Shown: piece after piece, positions 46,348 through 58,532 of the stretch
Numbering within the stretch: the first letter of the stretch is position 1
Layout: the number at the start of each line of letters is the position of its first letter
DNA from: Heliopora coerulea
Taxonomy: Eukaryota; Cnidaria; Anthozoa; Scleralcyonacea; Helioporidae
Length of the DNA stretch: 64,000 nucleotides
NCBI GenBank assembly: GCA_030142905.1
Contig: JASJOG010000584.1
Location: 1-64,000, forward strand
Direction: 5' to 3'
Program-made: the position numbers and the translations under genes
Notes under the pieces: model-generated
The model's input: the letters and a program-made list of their open reading frames with translations, nothing else
What the model was told of the DNA's origin: nothing
Databases searched by the model: none

Positions 46348-49300
46348 TTGTCACATGCTTGTAGGTACCAGAGCAGTTCGGACTGTCCTAAAACAAAAAC
46401 GTACATGGAAATGCCAGTCGTATGGGTGGCAAGTAAAATAGCATGGATATGGAGAAATAACACTGCGCCTAGGTTCCCAAGAAATGCTCTTGAATGTTTA
46501 GTTGCTGGTATCGAAGATGCAGGTATTCTAGGCATGAATTTCTTAACAAATACAAATGCTTCCATCGATATCACGGGGCATGAAATGACCGTGAACGGAG
46601 AGATGTTTTACTTTACGGATCGAAACTCGCAGTCCTTGAATTTTAGATGTTTTACTCGACGTTCTATAGTAATTCTCCCTTGTACCGAAGAAGGAAGTAG
46701 CTGGAAAACGTCAATGGAAAGCTTCTTCGCCCAAGCTGCACCTTGGCATGAGGATTTTAGAGTCTTCCAGAATTTGTAAGTTAAAAAACAAGGGAATTCT
46801 CGTTGGTCGCACTTTGGTAGACGTTTCGGACAACAACCCATTGCTGATTCGTGTCGTGAGCCTGTCTAAAGAATCGCAAACACTCGGTGTGGAGACAGTG
46901 GTCGCAGTCGCTCAACCAGTAAAAGAGGTTACAACCATAAAGACCACCCAATCACATTTGGAAGACACTTCTACAGACTCACCACCGACGTCAGAAATAG
47001 AACCTGGAAGCCAACTACCAGAACCCTTACATGAACTCTGGAAACGAACCCGGGAACACGTCAACCACGAAGAAAACTCCCAAGTTGCTGCATTGCTTCT
47101 GAAGTATCAGCACTTGTTTTTGTTGTCAGATATTGACTTGGGTAAAACAAAGCTGATGGAGTACGAAATCAACATAGGTGATGCCCTACCAGTTAGACAA
47201 CACCCGCGACACACATCGCCGTGAAGACAAACAGAGATAAAGCAACAACTGTCCGATCTTCTGGAAAGAGGCGTCATTGAGGAATCGAGCAGTCCTTGGG
47301 CGTCACCTTTAGTCCTGGTTACCAAGAAAGATGGAACCAAGCGTTTCTGTGTGGATTATCGTTAGCTAGATGGAGTAACAGTGAAAGATGCATATCCTCT
47401 GCCACACATCGATGATTCATTGGATGCTCTTTTGGTGTCGCAATGGTTTTCAACTGTTGACCTTGCATCTGGTTACTGGCAAGTCGCTATGAACAAAGAA
47501 ACCAAGCACAAAACAGCTTTTTTTACTCCGCACGGACTCTTCGAATTGACTGTGATGCCATTTAGGCTCTTTAATAATCCCGAGACTTTCGAACGGCTAA
47601 TGGAGGTAGAGCTACGTAGCCTGCACTGGAAGACGTGTCTAATCTACCTTGACGATGTAATCATTTTCGGCTCACCGTTCAAAGAGAGCCTGGATTGACT
47701 AGAGGAAGCATTCTCGCACTTTGCCATGACTGGTCTCAAGTTAAAGCCCCTTAAATGCAAACTGTTTCAGAAGCGAGTCGCTTATTTGGAACATGTAGTC
47801 TTGGAAGAAGGAGTAACTACCGCCCGACCCCAAGATTGAACTCGTGCAGAAACGGCCAACACCAGAATCAACCATAGAGTTCCGAAGTTTTCTGAAGTTA
47901 GCCTCCTACTATCCTCGATTCGTAGTCCACTTTGCTGACACTGCGCGACAACTCTACAAGTTAATTGAGGCTAACTCAAAACTTTTTCAGCACAAGCGAA
48001 TGTCAAGAAGTCTTCAGTAAACTGAAGACCAAGCTGACACAGACAAGAGAGACAACTAATTATGGCATTGGCGCCGTACTATCCCAAGTGCAAAAGGAAG
48101 TCTAGCGCCCCATCGCGTATTCCAGTCCAACACTTGCTAGAGCAGAACAAAATTACTGTGTAACACGTCGCGAGCTATTGGCAGTGGTTGAGTTCGTGAA
48201 GCTACATTGGCATTTTCTGTGCGACCAGAAATTCACTGTCCGTATAGACCACAGCCCCATTCTGTCTGTCCTGAAAGCCAAGGAATCAGAAGGACAACTT
48301 TCTAAGTGGATAGAACTCTAATGCACCTTCCAAATCAAGTTGGAATACCACCCTGGAAACCGGCACAGCATGTAACACAGACAGTATGTCGGGTAGACCC
48401 TGTACAGAACGTTGCACATGATGCTGCAGGCCAGGCCACAGTACCGAGAGTGCTCATTGTCATGTTGGCACACAGACCAAAGTAGAACAAGAAGATGATA
48501 AAGAGTTGGAAAGTAAGAAAGATAAAAAGACTTGCTTTACCTTGAAATGGAGCCAAACTTGACGACTGAGTTCTTCATTCAAAAACAACTGGAGGATCCG
48601 GATATTAGATCTTTCACCAGTCTTCGAACAGAATTGATCAACAAGCCAAAGTGGGAAGATATATCACGTCTCAGTCCAGTCGTGAAAACACTTTGGTCTC
48701 AGTGGGACAGAATGTTCATTGAAGATGGTCTGCTCAAGAGGAAATGGGAAAATAATGATGGGACAGAAATCACATACCAGGTTGTACTTCCAAGTGATTT
48801 GCGGGAAGATGCGATGAAAGCTTATGATCATATCAATGGGCGAGCCACCGTGGTGTCATGAAAACAACCAAGGCCCTTCAACAACGTTACTATTGGCCTG
48901 GCTTATCGAAAGATGTATACAGATGGGCGAAAAGATGCCACGAATGTGGAAGCAGAAAGAATTATGATAGAAAGCGACGTTCCCCACTGAAGCAATATGT
49001 AGTCGAGGCTCTGTCGGTGAGGATTGCGTTGGATATTCTGGACCCACTACCAACGACCCCTCGTGATAAAAAGTTCATCTCGGTCGTATCAAATTACTTT
49101 ACCAAGTGGACAATATCTGATGCGATACCCAACCAATAGGCGATTACAGTTGCAGAAAAGTTGGTCAGTGAATTCATTTGTCGTTTTGGTGTGACGCACC
49201 AGCCCCACAGTGACCAAGGGATAAACTTTGAGTCTTGAGTCATTAGCGAAGTTTGCGAACTCCTGAACATCGAGAAGGCTGGTACAAGTCCACTACTCCT

Positions 49301-49853
49301 TCAGTCAGATGGCCAGGTAGAACGTTTTAATCGGACGTTAGTAGAGATGCTGCGAGGAAAAATCCGCGAGGACCTGGCCGACTGGGACTTACAACTGCCA
49401 AGCTGTATGATGGCATATGGCTGCGCAGTGGATGAATCAACAGCAGAGACCCCAATCAACTGATCCTTGATCGTGAACTCGAAGTACCCTTTGGATGTAC
49501 TAACGGAACCACCACCAGACTGATTGCCATTGCAAACGGACCACTTCAGTGCCTTTCAATCAAATATGGCGAATGCATACGAAGCAGCACGACGCCATCT
49601 TTCCAAGACTTCCATACGCCAAAAGCGGAACTACGGCAAAACTGCTGTTTTGAAAGAACCTTCCATCTGGGAGGCAGTGTTTGGTTGCACAACTTTCGTA
49701 GGCATAAAGAACTGAACCCCAAGCTCAGTTGGCCGTGGGTGGGACCTTATTTAATGACATCTACCTTGTCAGATGTAATATTTCGGATCCAGGAAAGTAG
49801 CCGAGCCAAACCGAAAGTGATCCACGCTGACAGATTGAGATCTGGAGATAAAT
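46348..49853 (+). pseudogene. Gypsy B pol (protease, RT, RNase H, integrase)
   Basis: Protease remnant at 46348-46779 (DAGILGMNFLTNTNASIDITG). RT begins near 47230 (LLERGVIEESSSPWASPLV) and continues 47381-47698 with FSTVDLASGYWQVAM, FFTPHGLFEL and CLIYLDDVIIFG, so YLDD is present. RNase H near 48060-48350 shows TRRELLAVVEFVKLHWHFL and YHPGNRHS. Integrase at 48532-49500 shows the zinc region (RWAKRCHECGS) and DILDPLPTTP. The end at 49853 matches Gypsy tails. At least ten stops or frameshifts are visible. Confidence 0.8.
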
Positions 49854-49980
49854 GAACGATCGTCAAGCTCCATACTCAGAAAAGTGATTTCTAAGCCCCA
49901 GACGGGGATCGAATCCGCAACCTTCTGATGACTAGTGAGACGCTCTAACCATTGAGCAACCAAGACTCAGGTGGTGAGCT
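49852..49980 (-). repeat. tRNA-like repeat next to the Gypsy B tail
   Basis: 49852-49878 is identical over 27 bp to 55246-55272. It is followed by a minus-strand tRNA-like sequence with box A GCTCAATGGTTAGAGC and box B GATTCGATCCCCG. The flank CTCAGAAAAG and TTTCTAAG matches the other copies of this tRNA-like family. Confidence 0.65.
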
Positions 49981-50921
49981 ATCTCATCAAGTGACCGTGA
50001 ATCCTACATCAAGTGAACGTGAAGCCTAAAGAAATGAATCAGGATTTATCTACAAGAGATGGTCTCCTACATGGTATATCACTCAATAAAAAGGCAAGTT
50101 AATTTGGACAGAATCTTTCGAAGATCTACAGATGTTTGTAGAAAAAGTATTGGATTTAAGTGATGGTGTATGGGGCAGGCCAGGAGGAATTGCTATACAG
50201 TTTAAATCTGAAGATATCTATCTTCGATGGTATACAGATACAAAATCAATCACTTTAAATGGTAAAATGAAGGACGAAATAAGCGAGAAATTGAATTCGG
50301 TGGCTGTTATATCGGGGAAGCTGGCAAATTCAAGCGAAGGCTCGAAACAAGACGGCCATGTTGAAGAAAGGCATGTTACTTCGACTTTGAATATTAATGA
50401 CTCGAGAGACGTGAATGATGTGAACCGCCCATTTGTTGATGAAATGTTCAAAAATGCTTTCAATTATTTAGAGAATGAAATTAATGAATTAAATTCTGCA
50501 TTTCTTAAGAAAGTTAATGATCTGAAACGAACGATGTTTGGAACAAAAAACAATGAACAACAACCTTTAATAAGCAAATTAGAACGGGCAAATAAAGATT
50601 TACAGAATGAAAACCAAGCTCTTCAGGATAAGATTACTAATTTATCTCTCATAGCATCGGATATGAACACAAAAATCAAAGAAATGGATAATGAAAGACA
50701 GAGTCTTATAATAACATTAAGGCTCATACAATCGTCTCCGTCTCCCGAAGCTTATACTGAACAACAACCATTTCAAAAGTCTCAGAATAAAACAAAACAA
50801 ATTGCTAAACGAAGACAAATAGAAACAAAATAAATGGTTTGAACCTGGGAGAATCGTGACATGTTTGAGGAAATTGATCGTCGAGGTTAGTGTAGTCTTG
50901 AGAAAGACTGTTGGTTGAAGT

Positions 50922-50964
50922 GACAAACGTTTCGACAGCCTTAGCGGCGGTCATCTTCAGAGTC
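50922..50964 (-). ncRNA. Hammerhead-type motif, left arm of PLE pair
   Basis: On the minus strand: GACT, CTGAAGA, an imperfect GACCGC-type stem II, GAAAC and GTT in place of GTC. Stem I pairs only in part. Confidence 0.5.
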
Positions 50965-51054
50965 AAAAGGAGAGTAAATGCCAGGTTCGCCTGTATTTGT
51001 ATCTGGCTCGTGGCAGATACAAATAGAGGCGAACCTGACATTTACTCTCCTTTT

Positions 51055-51097
51055 GACTCTGAAGATGACCACCGCTAAGGCTGTCGAAACGTCAGTC
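51055..51097 (+). ncRNA. Hammerhead-type motif, right arm of PLE pair
   Basis: GACT pairs AGTC as stem I, CTGAAGA at 51059-51065, a six-pair stem II with one mismatch around TAAG, GAAAC at 51086-51090 and GTC at 51091-51093. Confidence 0.6.
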
Positions 51098-51898
51098 ACT
51101 TCAACCAACAGTCTTTCTCAAGACTACACTAACCTGGACGATCAACTTCCTCAAACATGTCACAAATAGAAACGGAAAGATCTGAGACCGAGCAATCAGG
51201 CATTCAATTAAGTAATCGTTATGAAATTCTAAGTACCGATGATGACGATGAGCAGTAGGGTATCAAATCAAAGTCTACCTCGGCATTTAAAGACAGCAAG
51301 ATGGAACAGATTCAACACCACAATAAGCAATCAAACACCCAGAAAAGTCTCGACATGGACAATGCAAAGTCAACTAAAGTCTCAGTCACAACCCTTGGAG
51401 ACTCAATGGTAAAGATGTTACAACCAACAAAGCTTACTCGCTCAATCGGTCAAAGAGTTCAAGTGAAAACTTTCCCAGGAGCAACAATAGTGGATATGGA
51501 GCATTATGTACAACCAACTTTACGTAAAAAGCCCAAGCTAGTTGTCTTACACGTTGGAGCCAATGATATACAGCACAAGGAGCCAAAGGAGTTAGCAGAT
51601 GATATGAAGTTGCTGTGCCAAGGTATGGTAACTAAAAATCCATCTACTGAAATAACTATATCTGAATTTGTTCGGAGACAAGATGCAGCGATGAACATTA
51701 AAATACAGGAAACTAATTCACTGCTGTCTGATCTTTGCAAAGAGTACAATTGGTACTTCGTTGGACATGAGAACATATATACTAAGCACCTAAATGGATC
51801 AGGACTGCATTTAAACAGGCAAGGCACCGCAATATTAGCCAAAAAATTACATTGACATTTTTAAAAACTGACTAGTAGATGATAAATAGAATCAATCA

Positions 51899-54873
51899 AT
51901 GGATTACATAAATCAAGGTAAACATTTAGAATCGGATTTTGTAATCAACAACAAAACAAAAAAGAATAATATATTTCGTACCGAGTACAACCCCTACATT
52001 AATAGTGAGCCTGAGGTTAGTGTTCAACAATCGATTTCAAATATGCAAGAGTTTAAAATAGCTTTTTTAAACGTTTCCAGTTTGCTAAAACATATTGATG
52101 AACTTAGTATTTTTATGAACAATAAAGAAATAGATATTCTAGCAATTATCGAGACTCGATTAGACAATAGCATCCCAATTCAATTAATAGCAATTCAAGG
52201 TTATAGTTGGACATACAAACATAGAAATAGATCTGGTGGTGGTATTGGATTCTACATTAAGGAATCAATTAATTACCGAATTAGATCTGATTTAAATGAT
52301 TCTGACATTGAAATTCTTACAATTGAAATTGTCAAAAAAAAATGTAAAACCTTTCTTAATTACCACATGGTATCGCCCACCCAGCGATCCAATTGATTCT
52401 CTCTATAGATTCGAGAATTGTTTGCAATTGATTAATCAAACCGATGAAGAAAGCATAATCTTAGGTGATATGAATTACGACTTCTTTCCCACTGAAATTT
52501 CATCTCAAGCTTTCGAACTTAAATTCATCACAAGATTTTGCCAATATGAGCAACTAATTAAAGGTCCAACCAGAGTTACTGAAAATTGTCAAACTCTTAT
52601 TAATCATTTTTATACCACAAATTCTAATTATATTATTTCATGCGGAGTTTCAACTGTATGCATAAGTGACCATTATTTAATTTATGGGATCAGAAAATCT
52701 AAATTTATTAAGGAAAGAGGAAAATAATTGAATACCGTGACTATAAGAAATTTGATAAATAAGCATTTTTATACGATCTGCAAAACGTCTTTTTCAACTT
52801 TAAACTTAACCAGGAGGATGTGAATTTATCTTGGCTAATTTGGAAGAACATGTTATTTAAAATTTGAGATAAACATGCGCCGGTAAAAAAGCGGAAAATA
52901 TCGAGTAAGCGCCTGGCAATGCTAACGAGTGATTTAATACACGAAAAGCACCATCTTAAATTCTTACATAGAAAGGCGCGTTCAAACGATACTCCTGAGA
53001 GTTGGCTGACTTACAAGAAGGCAAAAAATTGTTACAACAGACACATAAAAAATTCTAAACGTTATTATTTTGAAAAAAGATTACATAGCCATTCGGGCAA
53101 TATAAAGCAGACCTAGAAAACAATTAATGAAATTTTGAATAAATCTTCAAGTAGGAACAAAATTAATGAAATAAAAGATGAAAATGGAGAGAAACTCGAT
53201 GGAACATCTATTTCAAATGTGTTTAATAAATACTTTGTTGAATTAGGCGAAAAGTTAGCTAGTGAAATTCCTCAATCTAATGTTTCCCCTATGAGTTATT
53301 TGAATGAAATTAATCTTCAAAAACATACATTTCCCTATTTTTATGAAATTGTTGTTAACGACGTTCAATTCCTACTTCAAAATTTAAATACTTATAAAGT
53401 ATCAGGAATTCACGGTATATCTGCAACAATTTTAAAAATAGCGGCACGATGTATTTCGCCATTCCTCACATTAATATTTAATCAGTCTATATTAACTGGA
53501 GTTTTCCCAAATGATTGGAAAATATCCAGAATTATGCCTATTTATAAATCGGAGGCCAAGGATGAAATGACAAATTACAGACCAATATCTATAATATCGG
53601 TAGTTGCAAGAATTTTTGAAAAGCTAATCTACACCAGATCTATGATTATTTAAACAACTATAACTTACTAACAAATTCCCAACATGGGTTTCGACCTTTT
53701 CATTCAACAGTTACTGCGTTATTAGACATTACTAATAAATGGTATTAAAGCATTGATATCGGCAAAATTAATGGGGTCGTATTTTTAGATCTCAAGAAAG
53801 CATTTGATACTGTTGATCATGATATTTTGTTAGATAAAATTGGATATTATGGAATTAAGGGGTCTGCGTATTCCTGGCTAAAGTCTTATCTGTCAAACAG
53901 GACCCAGTATTGCTATGTGAATGACAACCAATCTAGCCCACTAATAATGAAAACAGGTATACCACAAGGTCCAGGCTTAGGACTATTGTTGTTTCTTATA
54001 TACATCGATGATTTACCAAATTGCTTAGAAACGGCAGAACCGCATTTGTTTGCTGACGATACTCAAATTGCAAAAGCAAGCCATGATATAAATGAAATTG
54101 TTGAAACATTGAGCGATGATTTAAATAATGTTGCGAATTGATTGTCGCAAACAAATTAACTCTTAATAAAAGCAAAACGGAGTATATGTTCATTGGTTCT
54201 AAGAGACGATTAACCCAATTAACATCTAACCCAACTATATATGTAGGAAATTTCAATATTAAAAGGGTAGAAAAGACAAAATTTTTGGGTCTGAATATAG
54301 ATGAGTCTTTGAGCTGGAATGCGCACATTGATTACATTATAAGTAAAGTCACTTCAGGTCTTGGTATTCTTCGACAGTTACGAGATACGGTTGATTTCTC
54401 TACTTTACTAATCATATACAATTCGTTAATCCAACCGTATTTCCATTATTGTGCACAAATATGGGGTTGTCTTGGTAGTACATTATCAAATAAACTACAG
54501 AAGCTCCAAAATAGAGCATTTCGTATAATTACTTGAGAGAGTTATTTAACAAGATCAACTGACATTCTAAGTAGACTAAATATTCCAAATCTTAAGCAAA
54601 GAAGAAATCAGCAACTTTCAATTCTTATGTACAAAATAAATAAGAAATTGGTCCCAGAATACTTGGGAGATATGTTTACGGATACCAGTGATACACAATC
54701 ATAATACTAGACAGTCAGATGTCAATTTGGCTTTGCCAAAACCAAGAACAAATTATATGAAACGCTCATTTAGCTATAGAGGCGAAGAAAATTGGAACAC
54801 ATTAAACAATAGCCTTAAAAAATCAGAAAGCGTTACCATTTTCAAATCTTTGCTAAGACGTAAAATGAGATAA
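51899..54873 (+). pseudogene. LINE ORF2: AP endonuclease and reverse transcriptase
   Basis: Endonuclease: FKIAFLNVSSLLKHIDEL, DILAIIETRLD and GGGIGFYIKES (51899-52396), then TWYRPPSDPIDSL, IILGDMNYDFF and SDHYLI (52296-52727). RT: 53135-53653 with KVSGIHGISATILK and IMPIYKSEAKDEMTNYRPIS, then VVFLDLKKAFDTVDHDILL and, at 53827-54141, GIPQGPGLGLLLFLIYIDDL and LFADDTQIAKAS (FADD intact). The C-terminal region runs to 54873 (NTRQSDVNLALP, RSFSYRGEENWN). Frameshifts or stops occur near 52330, 52728, 53115, 53653, 54140, 54535 and 54700. Confidence 0.9.
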
Positions 54874-55245
54874 TAAAATATATATGCACACAATCATCTA
54901 CATGCACCGATGCACGCGTATATATATAACTGTATTTCAATATAATTTATATTTGTTTTTATTGTGATTTGTTTATCTATTAATTTTAGTTTTATTATTG
55001 TAAATAGTAGATAAGAATAGGTTGTTAAATTTTGTAAATAAGCTCGGCCAGTCAGAAGATCACTCTTTTTTTTCTTTTTCCTTTTTATAACAGTGAAATT
55101 GTACTTTGTTAAAATATTTTAATAATAATAATAAAATAAATAAGGTTCAAGTTTGACATATATGTGCGACCTAAGCGGAAGCTACTATATATTAATGCAG
55201 TTTATGTTTTTAGAAATGTGAGAGCTTGGATATATCTTGAGATAG

Positions 55246-55345
55246 ATGAACGATCGTCAAGCTCCATACTCAAACCATACTCATGGTTAAAGCGTCTCAC
55301 CGGTCATTAGAAGGTTGCAGGTTCGATCCCAGTTTGAGACTCAGA
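55246..55345 (+). repeat. tRNA-like repeat, third family copy
   Basis: 27 bp identical to 49852-49878, then a plus-strand tRNA-like segment TGGTTAAAGCGTCTCACC with box B GGTTCGATCCCAG and the flank AGAAATCGTTTTTCAGAG. The anticodon stem is weak. Confidence 0.6.
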
Positions 55346-55441
55346 AATCGTTTTTCAGAGGTAATGAACATTACCATCTTTGTTTTTTGTTTTGTTACTT
55401 GTGCAAGTAAGCCGGTTCGGTCTTCTCAAGTGGAAAGGCAG

Positions 55442-55627
55442 TGTAACTTATCTCGGGCGCAGAACTCCGTTTTTCCCACGGTATTTTTTGTTGTTGTTGC
55501 CTTGTGTGTGTGATAGAGTGTTGTGAAAGGCCAGAGATAATAAACCGTTCTTGATATCCTGAGCTTTAGATCGTGTGGTAATTTCTTTCAACGACCAGTT
55601 CACACTCGAGGCTTCCATATCGTTACA
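55442..55627 (+). mobile_element. Candidate Gypsy LTR (186 bp)
   Basis: Starts TGTAAC and ends GTTACA (6-bp inverted ends, TG...CA). It has a polyadenylation signal AATAAA at 55539-55544 and a purine-rich GTGGAAAGGCAG just before its start, as expected for a 3' LTR after a polypurine tract. It may be the 3' LTR of Gypsy B displaced by the LINE insertion, or a separate copy. Confidence 0.6.
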
Positions 55628-55645
55628 CTTCCAATGACAGCAGAA

Positions 55646-58302
55646 ACAATACAATACAATACAATACAATACAATATAATATTTAATAATTTCTTAAAAT
55701 TAATACAAATTAATCACTAACCCACAAGTAGCATAAGCTAATCGTGGCGGATGGTGATAACATATTAAACTCGTAAGAACTAGAAAAACGAATAAATTAC
55801 AAACACTCTCAGTGAGTAGCTAGAAATAATAAATAACTGATATAAGTCTGATCGGTCATTATAGTTTTCTACTTAGAGATAACAAATTAAACAAAATATT
55901 TGGGAAGTTCCTTTCTTAGTGTCGTCATATCAATATAGATTCCTCATCATCCAAAACTTTCAAGAAAAGCTCATGTATTTTTTCTTAAAAACACTTCTAT
56001 TCGTTTTCCGAAATCTTTCTGGAATACTATTCCATACTTTTGCTCCTAATCGTGAAAATGATTCGTTTTGTATATTTAATCTTAGATATTTTATATAATA
56101 GTTTGCTGCAGCAGAAGATCTTGTAAAGCATGGACGTATTTCGCTAGTCTCAATGAATAGATCCAAAAAGTTAGAGGGTACCCGTTTATTTGAAACATCG
56201 TGCATTAAGCACGCAACAGATTTATAATAAAGCATGTTTGTAGGAAGGGTTTTTGTGGAAACAAAAAGTGGAATAGCATGTTTTCTGTTACTAGTGAAAT
56301 GCATAAGGCAATCTGTCTGAGCTGCTTAACCCCAAACTGCTATGTCATAAGACATAAAAGGAAACACATGTGATTGATAAATAGTTAAAAGAGTAGACAA
56401 TGGTACAAAATGTCTTAATCCGGCGATAATTCCAATTGTTTTACTTATCTTTGAAGCAATATGATCAACATAATGTTTCCAAGTAAGGTTGCTGTCTATC
56501 AAAATTCCAAGATATTTTAACATATTCTTTACATTTAAGATAAACATATGTATTGGTTTTCCTATCAAATATTCTAAAGTTTACTTGACAATAAATCGCC
56601 TTCTGAAAAGGTCGAAAAATGACAATTTGTTTTCTGTAAATTTAATGTTAATTTATTTGCTAATATCCGTTCACAGATCTTTGCCAATTCCTTATTAATA
56701 ACAGACTCCAACGATTTTAACTTTTTTGTCAGCATATAATAAGTTAGTGCCATCAGCAAATAAATAGAACTGAAATTTATCTGAAGAGGTATAAATATCA
56801 TTAATATAAATTAGAAATAAGAAAGGACCTAATACAGACCCCTGTGGTACATCGCATGATATTTTTTATCTTCTTGAGATTTTAATATCAATTTGAGTTG
56901 TTTGAGTGTGGCCAGGTAAGTATGAACAGAACCAATCATTAGCAATGCCTCTAATACTGTAGTATTGAAATTTATTCAATAATATGGTATGGTCGACTGC
57001 ATCAAAGGCTTTCTTTAGATCGATAAAAATGCCGCATGAAAAAGCTTTTTATCCATATTATGTTGTATTTGATTTACAATATCTAAAGTTGCATAGTGCG
57101 TAGAATGCATTTCTCGAAAGCCATATTGACATTTATATAAAATATTATTAAATTAGCTTTTCAAAAATTTGATTAAAATTAGAAAGAAGAAAGATCGGTC
57201 TGTAATTACTTGGATCAGTCTCATCTTCATTTTTATAGATAGGTTTAATTTTAGCATATTTAAATTTGGAATGATAAATACCTGTCTGTATCGAAATATT
57301 CATCAATTCTGCTACAGACCTGCTAACGATCTGTGTTGAGCATCTTAAAATACGATTCGAACATAAATATAATACACACGTTTTATTGACTGGAATAGAT
57401 AATATTTCAGTTTCTGTTTCAGCAGATAAAATAGTATCAATAAAAAGAGTTGGGATTGCTATAATCTTTCAATCGGTAAAGTGTTGGTTAGAAGAAGGTA
57501 AATTCAATGCAAATTTGGGTCCGATTGAAGCAAAATAATTATTTGTAATATGAGAGAGTTCAGTGGAATCCTGCACCAAACGCCCATTATTTGGGCTTTT
57601 TAAACTAATTATAGACTTTCTATTTTTCTTTTTACAATTAATTAAGTTATTATTTCCTTCCCAACTCTTTTTCGTATCGTTAAAATTGTCACTAAATAAA
57701 CTAGTGTAATAATGTTTTTCGCTTATACGAGTAAGTGTTAAGATTTTGCGCCTGTACAGTTTATATCTATCTGTGAATCGTGAATAAAGTAACTTATTTT
57801 TTTATTTTTATTGATTTGGGTAACCCTTTGGTTATCCAAGGTTTAGAAAGCTGTTTAACTTTACGTTTAGAGATAGATTTCAGAGGAGCATGCAAATTTA
57901 CTAGATTATTTATTTTTTATATAAAATTGAAAATATCGTATTTTGATCATTATTTCCTTTGGAGATAACAAGATCCCAATTGATTTGGGAAAGATCATTG
58001 TTCAATTTTGTTTCAGAAAAACTTGAAAAATCACGAATTTTATTATTACGAAGTTTTGGTTAAATCTTTGGTAAGGTAACAATACAAAATTGTGAATAGT
58101 GGTCACTGATATCAGAAACTATATTACCACTCCATATTGTATCTTCAATTTTGTTTATCAAAATGTTGTCAATAAGTGTGGCCTTATTGTTATATACTCT
58201 TGTTGGTTTGTCAATTGATGGAATAAAAGAATAACTTTGAAAAGAAAATAAATTTTTAGCATAATTACAATTTTCAGATTTGAGAGAGATCAATATTGAA
58301 AT
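55646..58302 (-). mobile_element. CR1/L2-type LINE on the minus strand
   Basis: The 3' end has an ACAAT (TTGTA on the coding strand) pentamer array at 55646-55681. RT and endonuclease parts follow upstream. The element is cut at 58303, inside the endonuclease domain, by the start of the Polinton-like element. Confidence 0.8.
55960..58293 (-). pseudogene. LINE ORF2, minus strand, degraded
   Basis: From the 5' side: endonuclease end at 58293-58060 (SFIPSIDKPTRVYNN, TLIDNILINKIED and SDHYSQFCIV). RT follows at about 57250-56740 ([44 protein letters not shown] and [12 protein letters not shown]). The catalytic FADD is FADG, so the second active-site Asp is lost. The C-terminal region runs 56568-55960 (KYLGILIDSNLTWKHYVDHI and GAKVWNSIPERFRK). 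Many stops and frameshifts lie between 57300 and 58060. Confidence 0.85.
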
Positions 58303-58500
58303 AGTAGTCTATATAATGGGGATTCTAGCACATTCCTTTCTGATGACGTCACTTCCGGTCGCTTTCTGGTCAAAATTTTTCAAAGTGTCGTGGGGGGTTT
58401 CCCTGTGCCGATTCTAGCGCATTTTCTGAATTTTAATGAGCTTCCGAAAATTGATGACGTCATCACCTGTCAATCAAAATTGTTGTGTGACCACGCCCAC

Positions 58501-58532
58501 TTCCAAAATCCGGTTTGAACCAGATTTTGGAA
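58501..58532. repeat. 32-bp near-perfect palindrome
   Basis: TTCCAAAATC and GATTTTGGAA form the arms. The centre GGTTTGAACC is also palindromic, giving 28 of 32 symmetric positions. Confidence 0.85.

Larger units (their letters stand above)
45400..49853 (+). mobile_element. Gypsy retrotransposon B, decayed internal region
   Basis: Gag, protease remnant, RT, RNase H and integrase follow in Gypsy order and end with the typical KPKVIHADRLRSGDK tail at 49853. Multiple stops and frameshifts run throughout. No 5' LTR was found. A candidate 3' LTR lies 5.6 kb away at 55442-55627, separated by a LINE. Confidence 0.8.
50827..51161. mobile_element. PLE foldback pair with 12-bp target duplication
   Basis: The 12-bp ACAAATAGAAAC flanks the insert at 50815-50826 and 51162-51173. 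The insert is almost entirely a palindrome: 150-bp arms at 50856-51005 and 51014-51163 around an 8-nt loop. Each arm carries a hammerhead-type motif and there is no coding sequence. Confidence 0.9.
50034..51855 (+). pseudogene. LINE ORF1: coiled coil and SGNH/GDSL esterase
   Basis: A likely start at ATG 50034 (MNQDLSTRDGLL) is joined by a frameshift to the open frame 50132-50833, which has a long coiled coil (about residues 115-195: LISKLERANKDLQNENQAL). The reading frame is cut by the PLE insertion and resumes with SNRYEILSTDDDDEQ and a stop. The esterase follows at 51301-51855: TTLGDSMVKML (block I Ser), VVLHVGANDIQ (block III) and LHLNRQGTAILAKKL (block V His). The SGNH residues look preserved. 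Such esterase ORF1 proteins are known from CR1-clade LINEs and are thought to act in RNP or membrane contacts. Confidence 0.85.
49985..55142 (+). mobile_element. Near full-length CR1/L2-type LINE
   Basis: ORF1 (coiled coil plus esterase), ORF2 (endonuclease plus RT) and a 3' tail of AAT repeats (about 55114-55142) are all present. It is interrupted in ORF1 by a 335-bp PLE foldback at 50827-51161. Stops in both ORFs make it inactive. The 5' end is approximate. Confidence 0.85.
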
